Shown: piece by piece, positions 8,426 to 17,007 of the stretch
Layout of the letters: the number at the start of each line of letters is the position of its first letter
Numbering within the stretch: the first letter of the stretch is position 1
DNA from: Oscillospiraceae bacterium
Lineage (GTDB): Bacteria; Bacillota; Clostridia; Oscillospirales; Oscillospiraceae
Assembly: GCA_024404315.1 (NCBI GenBank)
Contig: JAKSQD010000006.1
Location: 1 to 64,000 of the forward strand
Length of the DNA stretch: 64,000 bases
Direction: 5' to 3'
Made by a program: the position numbers and the translations under genes
The notes under the pieces: model-generated
What the model was told of the DNA's origin: nothing
The model's database searches: none
Seen by the model: the letters and a program-made list of their open reading frames with translations, nothing else

Positions 8426-8965
8426 TCAAGCACGTCTGCCCATCTCGTAAGCGTCGCCGCACTTTGCCTTGTTCTGCGCCTGGTTCGGAGCATCCACGCC
8501 GCCACAGAACACAACGCCCTTCAGCGCTGCTTTCTCGAAGCAGTCAATCCAGCCCTGAAGACCGGCAATGGCACGGCTGGGGGTTTCCTCCTCGTCCTCG
8601 GCAGCGGTGGCCAGCAGGTAGATATCACGGAAGGCGTAATCCTTGGGATACAGGGAGTTCATGCGATCCAGCAGGGTTTTCATCTGACCGGACATCTCGT
8701 AGTAGTAAATGGGCGTGGCAAAGACCACCACGTCAGCGCCCAAAACCTGCTGTTCCACAGCAATGGCGTCGTCTTGGATGACGCAGACACCGGTCTGCTG
8801 GCAAGCCAGGCAGCCTCTGCAAAACTGAATGTTCTTGTTTTTCAGGGTGAGATACGTCACCTGATTGCCAGCGTCTTCTGCGCCCTTGGCAAACGCCTTT
8901 GCCAGTTGGTCGGAATTACTGCCCGCACGCAGGCTGGTGGAAATGACAACAATCTTCTTATTCAT
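8426..8965 (-). CDS. Flavodoxin-like NAD(P)H-dependent FMN reductase
   Basis: This 179-residue protein has the flavodoxin-like fold. The N-terminal phosphate-binding segment is STSLRAGSNSDQLA, and ATPIYYYEMSGQMKTLLDR is the second flavin-contact loop typical of the family. CRGCLACQQTGVC (about residues 49-61) is the four-Cys segment seen in iron-sulfur flavoprotein-like reductases. It probably binds FMN and reduces quinones or similar electron acceptors in the cytoplasm. AAGGAG lies 8 bases before the ATG. It is followed 48 bases later by the DUF3737 gene on the same strand. Confidence 0.85.
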   Translation of the reverse strand: MNKKIVVISTSLRAGSNSDQLAKAFAKGAEDAGNQVTYLTLKNKNIQFCRGCLACQQTGVCVIQDDAIAVEQQVLGADVVVFATPIYYYEMSGQMKTLLDRMNSLYPKDYAFRDIYLLATAAEDEEETPSRAIAGLQGWIDCFEKAALKGVVFCGGVDAPNQAQNKAKCGDAYEMGRRA

Positions 8966-9011
8966 AACGCTAACTCCTTATGCTTTGTTTGTTGCACTCG
9001 TTGAACCACTT

Positions 9012-9944
9012 CTATTCCTCCCTCTGAAACCGGAGGGTCACGCTTTTTCCATCCACGCCGCACTCCGCCGCCGGGAAATAAGCCTGGGCGTTGGGCAGGT
9101 AGGTTTCCGGGTCGTCAATCATCTGGGAATAGTGGGTCAGCCAGAGCCGCTTTGCCCCGGCCAGGGCAGCGGTCTCACCGGCCTGAGCAAAATTCATGTG
9201 TCCGTGTTCAATGGCCAACGATTTTTGCTCATTTTCGCCGTAAGTGGCCTCACTGATGACTAAATCAGCGTCTTTTTCCGCTTCCAGCAGACCGTCACAG
9301 AGGGTGGTATCCCCCGTAAACACCACTTTGAGCCCCTTTCGGGGCTGACCCAGCACCTGCTCCGGCAGGATGTTCCCGCCATCCACCTGCACGCCCTCGC
9401 CTTTTTGCAGCCTGCCCCACAGGTTTCTGGGAACGCCGAGCGCTTCCGCCCGCTGAGGGAGGAATTTTCCCGCTCGGGCAAGGGTAAAGGCATAGGCTTG
9501 GCTGGGGACACGGTGAACGGTGGGATAGGCTCGAAGCCACGCCCCCTCCGGCCAGCCGGGAACCAATTGGGAAAGAGCCACGCCTTCCTCGGGCAGCTCC
9601 AGCAAGTGAATGGGATAGGGCGTCCAGCCGGTGAGCTGGAGGATGGGAGCCAGCTCCTCTCGCAGACCCTGCGGCCCTACCATCCACAGCGGCTCCGTTC
9701 GCCCCAGGCAAAACATGGTTTGCAGCAGCCCCGGCAAACCAAAGATGTGGTCGCCGTGGTAATGGGTCAGGGCGATGAGGTCGGTTTTCATGAGGCTGAC
9801 GTGTGCCTTGCGTGCGGCGGCTTGGGTTCCCTCCCCGCAGTCAAACAAAATTGTCCGCCCGGAACAAGTCAGCGTCGCCGCCGTCAGTCCTCTCTCCGGC
9901 AGAGGAAGCAAGGCCGAGGTTCCCAGCAATGTGACTTCAATCAT
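9012..9944 (-). CDS. rnz: Ribonuclease Z
   Basis: This 310-residue metallo-beta-lactamase-fold protein begins MIEVTLLGTSALLPLP. It carries the zinc motif THYHGDH (His61, His63, Asp65, His66). Further ligands lie in the later segments GDTTLCDG, EHGHMNF and THYSQ. RNase Z cuts the 3' trailer of tRNA precursors that lack an encoded CCA. Length fits the short bacterial form. The ribosome binding site AAGGAGGGG and the start overlap the end of an upstream 43-codon ORF, which suggests translational coupling. Confidence 0.92.
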   Translation of the reverse strand: MIEVTLLGTSALLPLPERGLTAATLTCSGRTILFDCGEGTQAAARKAHVSLMKTDLIALTHYHGDHIFGLPGLLQTMFCLGRTEPLWMVGPQGLREELAPILQLTGWTPYPIHLLELPEEGVALSQLVPGWPEGAWLRAYPTVHRVPSQAYAFTLARAGKFLPQRAEALGVPRNLWGRLQKGEGVQVDGGNILPEQVLGQPRKGLKVVFTGDTTLCDGLLEAEKDADLVISEATYGENEQKSLAIEHGHMNFAQAGETAALAGAKRLWLTHYSQMIDDPETYLPNAQAYFPAAECGVDGKSVTLRFQREE

Positions 9945-10068
9945 GTTGTTTCCCCTCCTTGGATGGACGCAGCGGCTTTCCGTAGGCGTTGAGTAGCTCC
10001 CGCTGTTTCCAATATCGTGCTTCCTTTGCCTTCAGCGTGTCGAGCGGGGAAACCAGTTGTTCTTTCAT
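9937..10068 (-). CDS. 43-residue small ORF overlapping the rnz start
   Basis: The ORF begins MKEQLVSPLDTLKAKEARYW and ends GKQHD, with TGA overlapping the rnz start in the 8-base string ATGATTGA. AGGA lies 10 bases before its ATG, and an extended -10 promoter (10101-10109) lies just upstream. The peptide is basic and helical-looking, with no membrane segment. It contains the rnz ribosome binding site. I do not recognise it. It may be a real small protein or a leader ORF that couples translation into rnz. Confidence 0.5.
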   Translation of the reverse strand: MKEQLVSPLDTLKAKEARYWKQRELLNAYGKPLRPSKEGKQHD

Positions 10069-10100
10069 AGATTTCACGTCCTAACCGTTCTGTTGGTGTC

Positions 10101-10109
10101 ATTATAGCA
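10101..10109 (-). promoter_or_regulatory. Extended -10 promoter for the small ORF and rnz
   Basis: The minus strand reads TGCTATAATGAC, an extended -10 (TGn directly before TATAAT at 10101-10106). No good -35 box is visible. Confidence 0.65.
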
Positions 10110-10197
10110 CATCTCAGCCGGTTTTGCTCTGTTATTTTCGATTATGCGTAAAAAACGGGATGTGGAGAGGAAAGCACCAAACCTCACTCCAACACCG

Positions 10198-10228
10198 AAA
10201 AAATCCCCTCTGTCCGAAAACAGAGGGG
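10198..10228 (-). terminator. Terminator of the oxaloacetate decarboxylase operon
   Basis: CCCCTCTGT (10205-10213) pairs with ACAGAGGGG (10220-10228). On the minus strand the stem is followed by ATTTTTT. Confidence 0.92.
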
Positions 10229-10261
10229 AGGAAAGATGAGGTTGTCACCCGACCGACTGAA

Positions 10262-11461
10262 TTAGCCGAAGGTAGCCAGCAGGAAGCCAGCAGCAACAGC
10301 GGAGCCGATAACGCCAGCGACGTTGGGACCCATAGCGTGCATCAGCAGGAAGTTGGTGGGGTTGTCCTTCTGCCCCTGAACCTGAGAAACACGGGCAGCC
10401 ATGGGAACGGCGGACACGCCAGCGGAACCAATCAGGGGGTTGATCTTGCCGCCGGTGACAGCGCACATCACACGACCGACCAGCAGGCCGCCGATGGTGG
10501 CGAAGCAGAAGGCAGCCAGACCCAGAACGATAATCATCAGGGTTTCAGCCTTCAGGAACTGGTCAGCGGTAGCGGTAGCGCCGACGGAGATGCCCAGGAA
10601 GATGGTGATGATGTTCATCAGAGCGTTCTGAACGGTGTCGGACAGACGGTCGCACACGCCGCAGTTTGCCCACAGGTTGCCCAGCATCAGGCAGCCCAGC
10701 AGAGCGGCGACGGAAGGCAGGATGAAGCAGCAGACGATCGTGACCATGATGGGGAAGATGATCTTCTCAGTCTGAGAGACGGTGCGCAGCTGCTCCATCT
10801 TAATCTGACGCTCCTTCTTGGGAACCAGACGAACCATGAAGAAGGGCTGAATCAGAGGAATCAGAGCCATGTAGGAGTAAGCAGCGATGGCGATAGCGCC
10901 CAGATAGTTGGGAGCCAGCTTGGAGGTCAGCCAGATGGCGGTGGGGCCGTCAGCGCCGCCGATGATGCCGATGGAGGCGGCGACGTTGCCGTCAAAGCCC
11001 ATGCAGACAGCGCCCAGCAGAGCGGCATAAACGCCGAACTGAGCAGCAGCGCCCAGCAGCAGGGACTTGGGGTTGGACATCAGGGGGCCAAAGTCGGTCA
11101 TAGCACCAACGCCCATGAAGATCAGAGAGGGATACACGCCCAGCTTAACGCCTAAGTACAGGATATCCAGGAAGCCGCCCTCGTGCAGAACATGACCGAA
11201 GTTGATGTTCATGCCGGAGCCAGCGTACCACAGCTCGGGGTTGTAGATGCCGGAGCCGGGCAGGTTGGTCAGCAGCATACCAAAGGCGATGCCGACCAGC
11301 AGCAGGGGCTCGAACTTCTTGACGATGCCCATGTACAGCAGCACGCAGGCAACGACGATCATGATGATGGTCTTGAGAGCGCTCACGCCGCCGTTTGCAA
11401 ACAGGGCATAGAAACCAGTCTGGGTGGCCAGATTGGAGAAAATATTACCGATAAATTCCAT
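10262..11461 (-). CDS. oadB: Na+-translocating decarboxylase beta subunit
   Basis: This 399-residue integral membrane protein has about nine hydrophobic segments and begins MEFIGNIFSNLATQTGF. Family hallmarks are visible: LLTNLPGSGIY, GVGAMTDFGPLMSNP, IIGGADGPTAIWLTSKLAP, and NPLIGSAGVSAVPMAARVSQ. The beta subunit decarboxylates carboxybiotin on the BCCP and couples this to sodium export. It is the last gene of the operon, 18 bases after the BCCP gene, and a terminator follows. The beta subunit alone does not separate oxaloacetate, glutaconyl-CoA and methylmalonyl-CoA systems; the alpha subunit in this operon points to oxaloacetate. Confidence 0.92.
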   Translation of the reverse strand: MEFIGNIFSNLATQTGFYALFANGGVSALKTIIMIVVACVLLYMGIVKKFEPLLLVGIAFGMLLTNLPGSGIYNPELWYAGSGMNINFGHVLHEGGFLDILYLGVKLGVYPSLIFMGVGAMTDFGPLMSNPKSLLLGAAAQFGVYAALLGAVCMGFDGNVAASIGIIGGADGPTAIWLTSKLAPNYLGAIAIAAYSYMALIPLIQPFFMVRLVPKKERQIKMEQLRTVSQTEKIIFPIMVTIVCCFILPSVAALLGCLMLGNLWANCGVCDRLSDTVQNALMNIITIFLGISVGATATADQFLKAETLMIIVLGLAAFCFATIGGLLVGRVMCAVTGGKINPLIGSAGVSAVPMAARVSQVQGQKDNPTNFLLMHAMGPNVAGVIGSAVAAGFLLATFG

Positions 11462-11479
11462 AATGGTTCCTCCTCAGAA

Positions 11480-11869
11480 TCAGGCCAGAGTAACCAGAGG
11501 ATCACCAGTCTTGACAGCAGTGCCCTGAGCAGCGACGATCTGAGCAACAGTGCCGTCACGGGGAGACAGGACTTCGTTTTCCATCTTCATAGCTTCGATG
11601 ACAGCCAGCAGCTCACCGGACTTGACAGCCTGGCCAGCAGTGACCTTCACGGACACGACGGTGCCGGGCAGGGGAGCGGTGACAGGCTCGCCGGTGACAG
11701 GGCCAGCGGGAGCAGCGGCGGGAGCGGCAGGAGCAGCAGCGACAGGGGCAGCGGCAACAGGAGCGGCAGCGGCGGGAGCCATTGCGTCGTACTCGTCAGC
11801 CAGGATAGCCTGGCCCTTTTCCACGATGACCTCATAGGTCTTATCATTCAGAGTGATTTTGTATTTCAT
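11480..11869 (-). CDS. Biotin carboxyl carrier subunit of the decarboxylase
   Basis: This 129-residue protein has a short N-terminal beta segment (MKYKITLNDKTYEVIVEKG), an Ala/Pro linker at about residues 30-60, and a biotinyl domain. The biotin lysine is in VIEAMKMENE. The carried carboxyl group moves from the alpha subunit to the membrane beta subunit. It lies between the gamma and beta genes. The two other carrier-like sites to compare are birA at 58025, which would modify it, and the fatty acid operon, which lacks such a site. Confidence 0.93.
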   Translation of the reverse strand: MKYKITLNDKTYEVIVEKGQAILADEYDAMAPAAAAPVAAAPVAAAPAAPAAAPAGPVTGEPVTAPLPGTVVSVKVTAGQAVKSGELLAVIEAMKMENEVLSPRDGTVAQIVAAQGTAVKTGDPLVTLA

Positions 11870-11870
11870 C

Positions 11871-12215
11871 TCACTTTACCTCCTTGATGGAAATAAATCT
11901 CAGCTCGTTCAGGGGAGTCTTCAGCTCGTCAGCAACGATGGCCATAATCATGGCAGCGGTGCGGTCGGGCACATCATGCAGCATAACGCCGCCGCAGGAG
12001 CCCTTTGCGGTAGGAGCGGGCTTTGCGACAGGGGCGGAAGGAGCGGGGGTGGCAGTGGTGGGAGCCTTTGCTGCCTTCTTGTTGTTCTCCATGGCCTCCA
12101 GGATTTTGCTTTCGGCAATAATCAGAGCCCACAGCAGGACCAGAACTGCAAAGACGGTGCCCATGCCCAGCACGACAACGCCCAGAGTCTGGACGACAGT
12201 GATATCGTTATTCAT
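11871..12215 (-). CDS. oadG: Oxaloacetate decarboxylase gamma-chain-like protein
   Basis: This 114-residue protein has one N-terminal membrane helix (VVVLGMGTVFAVLVLLWALII). A Lys/Ala/Pro linker follows, then a C-terminal segment of about 45 residues. In the family the gamma chain anchors and assembles the complex. The C-terminal part (MLHDVPDRTAAMIMAIVADEL) is a conserved region of clostridial OadG-like proteins. It sits between alpha and BCCP with only one base between its stop and the next start, so translation is probably coupled. Confidence 0.85.
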   Translation of the reverse strand: MNNDITVVQTLGVVVLGMGTVFAVLVLLWALIIAESKILEAMENNKKAAKAPTTATPAPSAPVAKPAPTAKGSCGGVMLHDVPDRTAAMIMAIVADELKTPLNELRFISIKEVK

Positions 12216-12233
12216 TACTAGGACCTCCTGGGA

Positions 12234-13640
12234 TTAGTCTTCGTCGCAGGCTTCCATGGTATACTTGCAGGTGCGCTCCTCCTTCTCCTTACGGGCCAGG
12301 AAGTAATCCTTAGCCTGCTTGGGGAAGCAGATATAGCTCATGATATCCTCTTCGGTCTTAGCCAGATCGCCCAGCTCTTCGGCGGCCTTCTTGAACTCTT
12401 CGCCGGTGCGCTTCTGGTCTTCAATGCGGCAGTCGGTGGGAACGCCGCCAGCGCCCAGAATCTTGGCCTCCAGATCACGGTTCACGGGAGCGGGAGCAAT
12501 GCCATACTCGCCCTTGAAGTAGTTCTTGACCTCGTTGGAGATGTTCTTATAGCGCTCGCCAACCAGAACGTTGGTAACAGCCTGGTTGCCGACCATCTGG
12601 GACAGAGGAGTGACCAGGGGAGGATAGCCCATGTCAGCACGGACAGCGGGAATCTCAGCCAGAGCAGCGTCAAACTTATCCATAGCGCCCATGTCGGTCA
12701 GGTTAGCGATCATGTTGGACAGCATACCGCCGGGAACCTTGTAAACCAGAGCCTGAGCGTCGGTGGCCATGCTCTTGGGGTTCAGGATACCGTCATCCAC
12801 ATACTTCTGCTTGACGGGCTTGAAGAAGTTGTTGACCTCGTTGATGACCTTCTCGTTCAGGCCGGTCTCAATGCCGTACTGCTCCAGAGCGTAGAACATG
12901 GTCTCGGTAGCGGGCTGGGAGGTGCCGTTGGAGAAGCAGGAGGTAGCGGTGTCGATGACATCAATGCCGGAGTCGATGGCCTTGGTCAGGGTCTGATAAG
13001 CCATGCCGGTGGTGCAGTGGGTGTGCAGGATCAGAGGCATATCAGGCACAGCGTCCTTGATGCCCTTAATCAGGTGCTCGGCCTCATAGGGGCTCATGGT
13101 GCCGGCCATGTCCTTCAGGCAGATGGTGTCAAAGCCCATGCAGTTGAGCTCCTTGCACATCTCGACATACTTGCTGACGGTGTGGACGGGAGACTGCGTG
13201 TAAGAGATGCAGCCGGAAGCGATGGTGTTAGCGGTTGCGTACTTCTTGGTGGCCTCCAGAGCGGTCTTGATGTTGCGGAAGTCGTTCAGTGCGTCGAAGA
13301 TACGCAGGATGTCGATGCCGTTCTTGATGGACAGCTCGACGAACTTTTCCACAACGTCGTCGTGATAGTGCTTGTAGCCCAGCAGGTTCTGGCCGCGCAG
13401 CAGCATCTGGAGCTTGGTGTTGGGCATGTTCTTGCGAATGTTGCGAAGACGCTCCCAGGGATCCTCGCCCAGGTAGCGCAGGCAGGAGTCAAAAGTGGCG
13501 CCGCCCCAGCACTCTACGGAATAATAGCCGGCCTTGTCCATGGTGGACAGGATGTCAGCGTAATCAGCGTAGGGCAGGCGGGTAGCCATCAGGGACTGGT
13601 TTGCATCACGCAGTACGGTTTCAGTGAATTGAACTCGCAT
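12234..13640 (-). CDS. oadA: Oxaloacetate decarboxylase alpha subunit (carboxyltransferase)
   Basis: This 468-residue protein is a TIM-barrel carboxyltransferase. RDANQSL (near residue 12), QMLLRGQNLLGYKHY and the metal-binding HTHCTTGMA are the hallmarks of the pyruvate/oxaloacetate branch. It transfers the carboxyl group of oxaloacetate to biotin and releases pyruvate. It ends without a biotinyl domain, which here is a separate gene. It is the first gene of the operon and has a strong promoter. Related proteins act as pyruvate carboxylase subunit B or transcarboxylase 5S, but the oadB and oadG neighbours favour a sodium pump. Confidence 0.92.
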   Translation of the reverse strand: MRVQFTETVLRDANQSLMATRLPYADYADILSTMDKAGYYSVECWGGATFDSCLRYLGEDPWERLRNIRKNMPNTKLQMLLRGQNLLGYKHYHDDVVEKFVELSIKNGIDILRIFDALNDFRNIKTALEATKKYATANTIASGCISYTQSPVHTVSKYVEMCKELNCMGFDTICLKDMAGTMSPYEAEHLIKGIKDAVPDMPLILHTHCTTGMAYQTLTKAIDSGIDVIDTATSCFSNGTSQPATETMFYALEQYGIETGLNEKVINEVNNFFKPVKQKYVDDGILNPKSMATDAQALVYKVPGGMLSNMIANLTDMGAMDKFDAALAEIPAVRADMGYPPLVTPLSQMVGNQAVTNVLVGERYKNISNEVKNYFKGEYGIAPAPVNRDLEAKILGAGGVPTDCRIEDQKRTGEEFKKAAEELGDLAKTEEDIMSYICFPKQAKDYFLARKEKEERTCKYTMEACDED

Positions 13641-13726
13641 ACGTTACACCTCCGTGTGTTTTCTTTTCAAGAGTATCTGATGTGGAACAGGGGAATTGTG
13701 TAAACCTTCATTTGTTTCCGCATTTA

Positions 13727-13754
13727 ATTATATCAAAAAGTCGCAGAATGTAAA
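13727..13754 (-). promoter_or_regulatory. Promoter of the oad operon
   Basis: Minus strand TTTACA (13749-13754), a 16-base spacer, and TATAAT (13727-13732), about 85 bases before the oadA start. Confidence 0.8.
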
Positions 13755-13997
13755 GAGGGTGTTACAAAAAAAGGACATTTTTATAAGTGGTGGGCACTTC
13801 GGGAAATGTCGGGAACAGGAACAGAAATAACGTGCGAATGGGTTCTTGTGGAGAAAAACGGCGGAGAAATTCACACTTTTTACAAAGGATGTCCAGAGGC
13901 GAGCGGGGAAAAAACGCAAAAAAACGGCCATTTGGTAAAAATATCAAAATTAGGAAAAAATAAAAGAACAATCAATGCAACCTGCACAACGGCAGCA
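13755..13997. other. AT-rich gap between mnmG and the oad promoter
   Basis: This stretch is low in GC with several A runs. Both flanking operons run on the minus strand. I see no convincing gene or RNA; short ORFs here lack ribosome binding sites. Confidence 0.5.
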
Positions 13998-13998
13998 C

Positions 13999-14034
13999 AA
14001 AAAAGCGATCCGCCAGCTAAGAAAGCGGCGGATC
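13999..14034 (-). terminator. Terminator of mnmG
   Basis: GATCCGCC (14007-14014) pairs with GGCGGATC (14027-14034); on the minus strand GCTTTTTT follows. Confidence 0.92.
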
Positions 14035-14048
14035 GGATGGGAGATCAA

Positions 14049-15923
14049 TCAAGGATTCTCTTTCAGGGCAATCATCAGGGCGGCCACATCAGCGGGGCTG
14101 ACACCGGAAATCCGGCTGGCCTGTCCCAGATTCATGGGACGGATGCGTTTTAACTTTTCCCGGGCTTCCAGCCGGAGACCCTGGAGGCTGTCATAATCGA
14201 AGTCGGCGGGGAGGGTGTGGCTTTCCATCCGCCGAGCCTCGGCCACCTGGCGAAGCTGACGGTCAATGTAGCCCTGATATTTGAGCTGAATTTCCACCTG
14301 CTCCTGCACCAGGCGATCCAGGGCGGGACGCTCGGGGTCAAAGGGAGCCAAATCCCCGTAAGACACCCGGGGGCGGCGGAGCAGGTCGGAGAGCTTCACG
14401 CCGTTTTTGGGCTCCGGCTCGCCCTTGCTCACCAGCATGGCGGAAAGCGCCGGGGTGGGGGCAGCGCCGCAGCGCTCCAGGCGTTTGACTTCCTTTTCCA
14501 CAGCCTCGTATTTTTCCAGGGTTTTCTCATACCGCTCCTGAGAAATCAAACCCAATTCATAACCGATGGGAGTGAGACGCTGGTCGGCGTTGTCCTGGCG
14601 CTGAATCAGGCGGTATTCGGTGCGGCTGGTCATCATGCGGTAAGGCTCCTCGGTGCCCTTTGTCACCAAGTCGTCGATGAGAACGCCGATATAGCCTTGA
14701 TCCCGGCGGAGGATGAGCGCTTCCCGTCCCAGTAGCTTCAAAGCGGCGTTGACACCCGCCACAAAGCCCTGTACGGCGGCTTCCTCATAGCCGGAAGAGC
14801 CGTTGAACTGTCCCGCACCGTAGAGCCCCGGCACTTTTTTGCATTCCAGGGTGGGCAGCAGCTCCGTGGGGTCTACGCAGTCGTATTCAATGGCGTAGGC
14901 GGTGCGGGTCATCTCGGCGTGTTCCAGGCCGGGAATGGTGCGGAGCATCTGCACCTGCACATCCTCGGGGAGGGAGGAGGAGAAGCCCTGCACATACAGC
15001 TCCCCGGTGTTAAGCCCCATGGGTTCGATGAAAAGTTGATGGCGCTCTTTGTCGGGGAAGCGGACAATTTTGGTTTCGATGGAGGGGCAATAGCGGGGTC
15101 CGGTGCTCTCAATCATGCCGTTGTAGAGGGGAGAGCGTTCCAGGTTGGCTCGGATGATGTTGTGGGTCTGCTGATTGGTGTAGGTCAGGTAGCACAGAGC
15201 ACGGTTTTCGGGCGGTTCCTCCGTTGCGAAGGAGAAGGGAACCGGCTCCACGTCGCCCTCCTGGGGCTCCATTTTGGAAAAATCCACCGTGCGGCGGTCG
15301 ATGCGGGGCGGCGTACCGGTTTTAAAGCGGCGGAGGGAGAGACCCAGCCGTAGCAGGGACTGCGTGAGGGGAAGCGCCGCCTGCATTCCGTCGGGGCCGG
15401 ACTGCTGCGCCAGCTCGCCGATGATGGTGCGGCCTCCCAGGTAAGTGCCGGTGGCTACCACAGCGGCTTTCACCGCATAGAGTGCGCCGGTGGCCGTGAC
15501 CACGGAGCAGACGCTGCCGCTGTCGTCCACACGAACCTCCACCACCTCGGCCTGACGGACGGTGAGGCGGTCGGTGGTTTCCAGCGTCTGTTTCATGACC
15601 TCCTGATAGCGGCGGCGGTCGGCCTGCGCCCGGAGGGAGTGGACAGCGGGACCCTTGCCACGGTTGAGCAGGCGGTATTGGATGCAGGCTTTGTCGGCGG
15701 CTCGACCCATTTCACCGCCCAAAGCGTCCAGCTCCCGAACCAGATGTCCCTTGCCCGTTCCGCCAATGGCGGGATTGCAGGGCATATTCCCCACGGCGTC
15801 CAGATTGACCGTGAAGCAGACGGTGGAGCATCCCATGCGTGCGCAGGCCAAGGCGGCCTCAATTCCGGCGTGCCCCGCACCGATGACGGCAACATCAAAT
15901 TTTCCAGCAAGATAGGTATTCAT
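14049..15923 (-). CDS. mnmG: tRNA uridine-5-carboxymethylaminomethyl modification enzyme MnmG
   Basis: This 624-residue FAD enzyme begins with the dinucleotide-binding motif [21 protein letters not shown] and continues [15 protein letters not shown], both diagnostic of MnmG/Gid[11 protein letters not shown] and [19 protein letters not shown] are also family signatures, and [19 protein letters not shown] closes the FAD region. With MnmE it modifies wobble U34 of several tRNAs. MnmE is often adjacent in Clostridia but is not in this window. The gene is monocistronic with its own terminator. Confidence 0.96.
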   Translation of the reverse strand: MNTYLAGKFDVAVIGAGHAGIEAALACARMGCSTVCFTVNLDAVGNMPCNPAIGGTGKGHLVRELDALGGEMGRAADKACIQYRLLNRGKGPAVHSLRAQADRRRYQEVMKQTLETTDRLTVRQAEVVEVRVDDSGSVCSVVTATGALYAVKAAVVATGTYLGGRTIIGELAQQSGPDGMQAALPLTQSLLRLGLSLRRFKTGTPPRIDRRTVDFSKMEPQEGDVEPVPFSFATEEPPENRALCYLTYTNQQTHNIIRANLERSPLYNGMIESTGPRYCPSIETKIVRFPDKERHQLFIEPMGLNTGELYVQGFSSSLPEDVQVQMLRTIPGLEHAEMTRTAYAIEYDCVDPTELLPTLECKKVPGLYGAGQFNGSSGYEEAAVQGFVAGVNAALKLLGREALILRRDQGYIGVLIDDLVTKGTEEPYRMMTSRTEYRLIQRQDNADQRLTPIGYELGLISQERYEKTLEKYEAVEKEVKRLERCGAAPTPALSAMLVSKGEPEPKNGVKLSDLLRRPRVSYGDLAPFDPERPALDRLVQEQVEIQLKYQGYIDRQLRQVAEARRMESHTLPADFDYDSLQGLRLEAREKLKRIRPMNLGQASRISGVSPADVAALMIALKENP

Positions 15924-16044
15924 AAGTCAGATTTCTCGATTCATTGACGGACTTTTTCCATTTGACCACTGTATTTTACAACAACAAGGCGGGGTTGGCA
16001 AGGGGAAATAGATGTGGCACACGGAAGGCCAACCCCAAAGCCCA

Positions 16045-16078
16045 CAAAAGGTCTGGAACAACACGCCGTTCCAGACCT
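16045..16078 (-). terminator. Terminator of the HslV-like gene
   Basis: AGGTCTGGAA (16049-16058) and TTCCAGACCT (16069-16078) form a perfect 10-base-pair stem; on the minus strand a TTTT tract follows. Confidence 0.85.
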
Positions 16079-16089
16079 GAATGGATTGG

Positions 16090-16713
16090 TTAGGAATGTG
16101 CCTTCAAATAGACCACCCGGACATTGCCGCCGATGGTCTGAATGTGCTTGGCCTCCTGAGAGGCGAGCCGTCCATCCTTCCGCATGGCCCAGAGGCAGCG
16201 CTCCCGCACTCTGGCAATGAGCTGGTCAATGCTTTCATCCTGATAAGCCGACACGGGGGGCTTGGGCTGGTGGAGGCTCTTGACCCAGCCGCTTTGAATC
16301 AGCACGGGAGCCTCCAGGGTGCGCAGAGAAGCCTCTCCGTTGACGGCATCGAGCACATACACTTGAGCAGTTCCGTCTTTTATCACGCCCAACAGCAGGG
16401 TGAAGCAAGCGCCCTTGCGGGTCAGGCGGTACTGAGCGCCGGTGGCTCGGCTCATGATGCCGCTGATCTGGTTCAGGCGGCTGGTCAAGCTGCGGTTTTT
16501 TTGACGCAGAATCCAGTTTGCCATCTTGTAATAATTGATTCCAGCCATGACCATGATACCGCAGCACGCCCAGACCATATTCTGTTCCGGGCAGGAGAAC
16601 ACCTTTTGAGCGTTGTCCAGATGCAGATTCAGTCGTTCCGGCTGAAAGGTCAGGCGGCTGTCACCGGAGACAGCAATGCCATTGCGGTTGGCGACCATAC
16701 AGATGTAGGACAT
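16090..16713 (-). CDS. HslV-like (proteasome-fold) Ntn hydrolase, orphan
   Basis: This 207-residue protein starts MSYICMVANRNGIAVSGDSR. The pattern of a hydrophobic strand, NG, hydrophobics and GD matches the N-terminus of HslV and proteasome beta subunits. If Met1 is removed, Ser2 takes the place of the catalytic Thr1, Asp18 falls at position 17, and Lys37 lies near position 33-36; B. subtilis HslV is known to use an N-terminal Ser. AAAGGTGG lies 8-9 bases before this ATG, and longer in-frame starts would destroy the N-terminus. No hslU or ATPase gene is nearby. The fold is a good guess; protease activity is only inferred. Confidence 0.65.
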   Translation of the reverse strand: MSYICMVANRNGIAVSGDSRLTFQPERLNLHLDNAQKVFSCPEQNMVWACCGIMVMAGINYYKMANWILRQKNRSLTSRLNQISGIMSRATGAQYRLTRKGACFTLLLGVIKDGTAQVYVLDAVNGEASLRTLEAPVLIQSGWVKSLHQPKPPVSAYQDESIDQLIARVRERCLWAMRKDGRLASQEAKHIQTIGGNVRVVYLKAHS

Positions 16714-16932
16714 GACGAAAAACCACCTTTTCTTTTTTTGGACAGATTGACGGACTTTTGAACAATTTCCACAGGCTTTTCCACAGAACACCCGGAGAAG
16801 GGTGAAACCTTTTTGCGCTGTCAGGCGCAGCTTTGAGGAAAGTTCCTTTCTGCATGGAAATGATTTTAGATGGAAAGGCGCTTTGCTTTCCTCCGGCAGG
16901 GGAAAGGCTGGGGATGCCTCTCCTTGCGAAAT
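16714..16932 (-). other. About 210-base 5' leader of the HslV-like gene
   Basis: A strong promoter ends at 16933, so the transcript would carry an untranslated leader of roughly 210 bases. It holds no long ORF with a good ribosome binding site. No known riboswitch was recognised. Confidence 0.4.
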
Positions 16933-16961
16933 ATTATAATGGATTTTTCTGTTGCTTACAA
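16933..16961 (-). promoter_or_regulatory. Promoter of the HslV-like gene
   Basis: Minus strand TTGTAA (16956-16961), a 17-base spacer, and TATAAT (16933-16938). Confidence 0.75.
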
Positions 16962-17007
16962 GTGCTATTTCCTCCAAAACGGTTAGAAAGTGCGGGAGAA
17001 GAGCGTT

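Noticed and set aside
13728..13931. 67-codon minus-strand ORF upstream of mnmG
   Set aside because: It overlaps the oad promoter, has no ribosome binding site and is rich in Phe from an AT-rich spacer.
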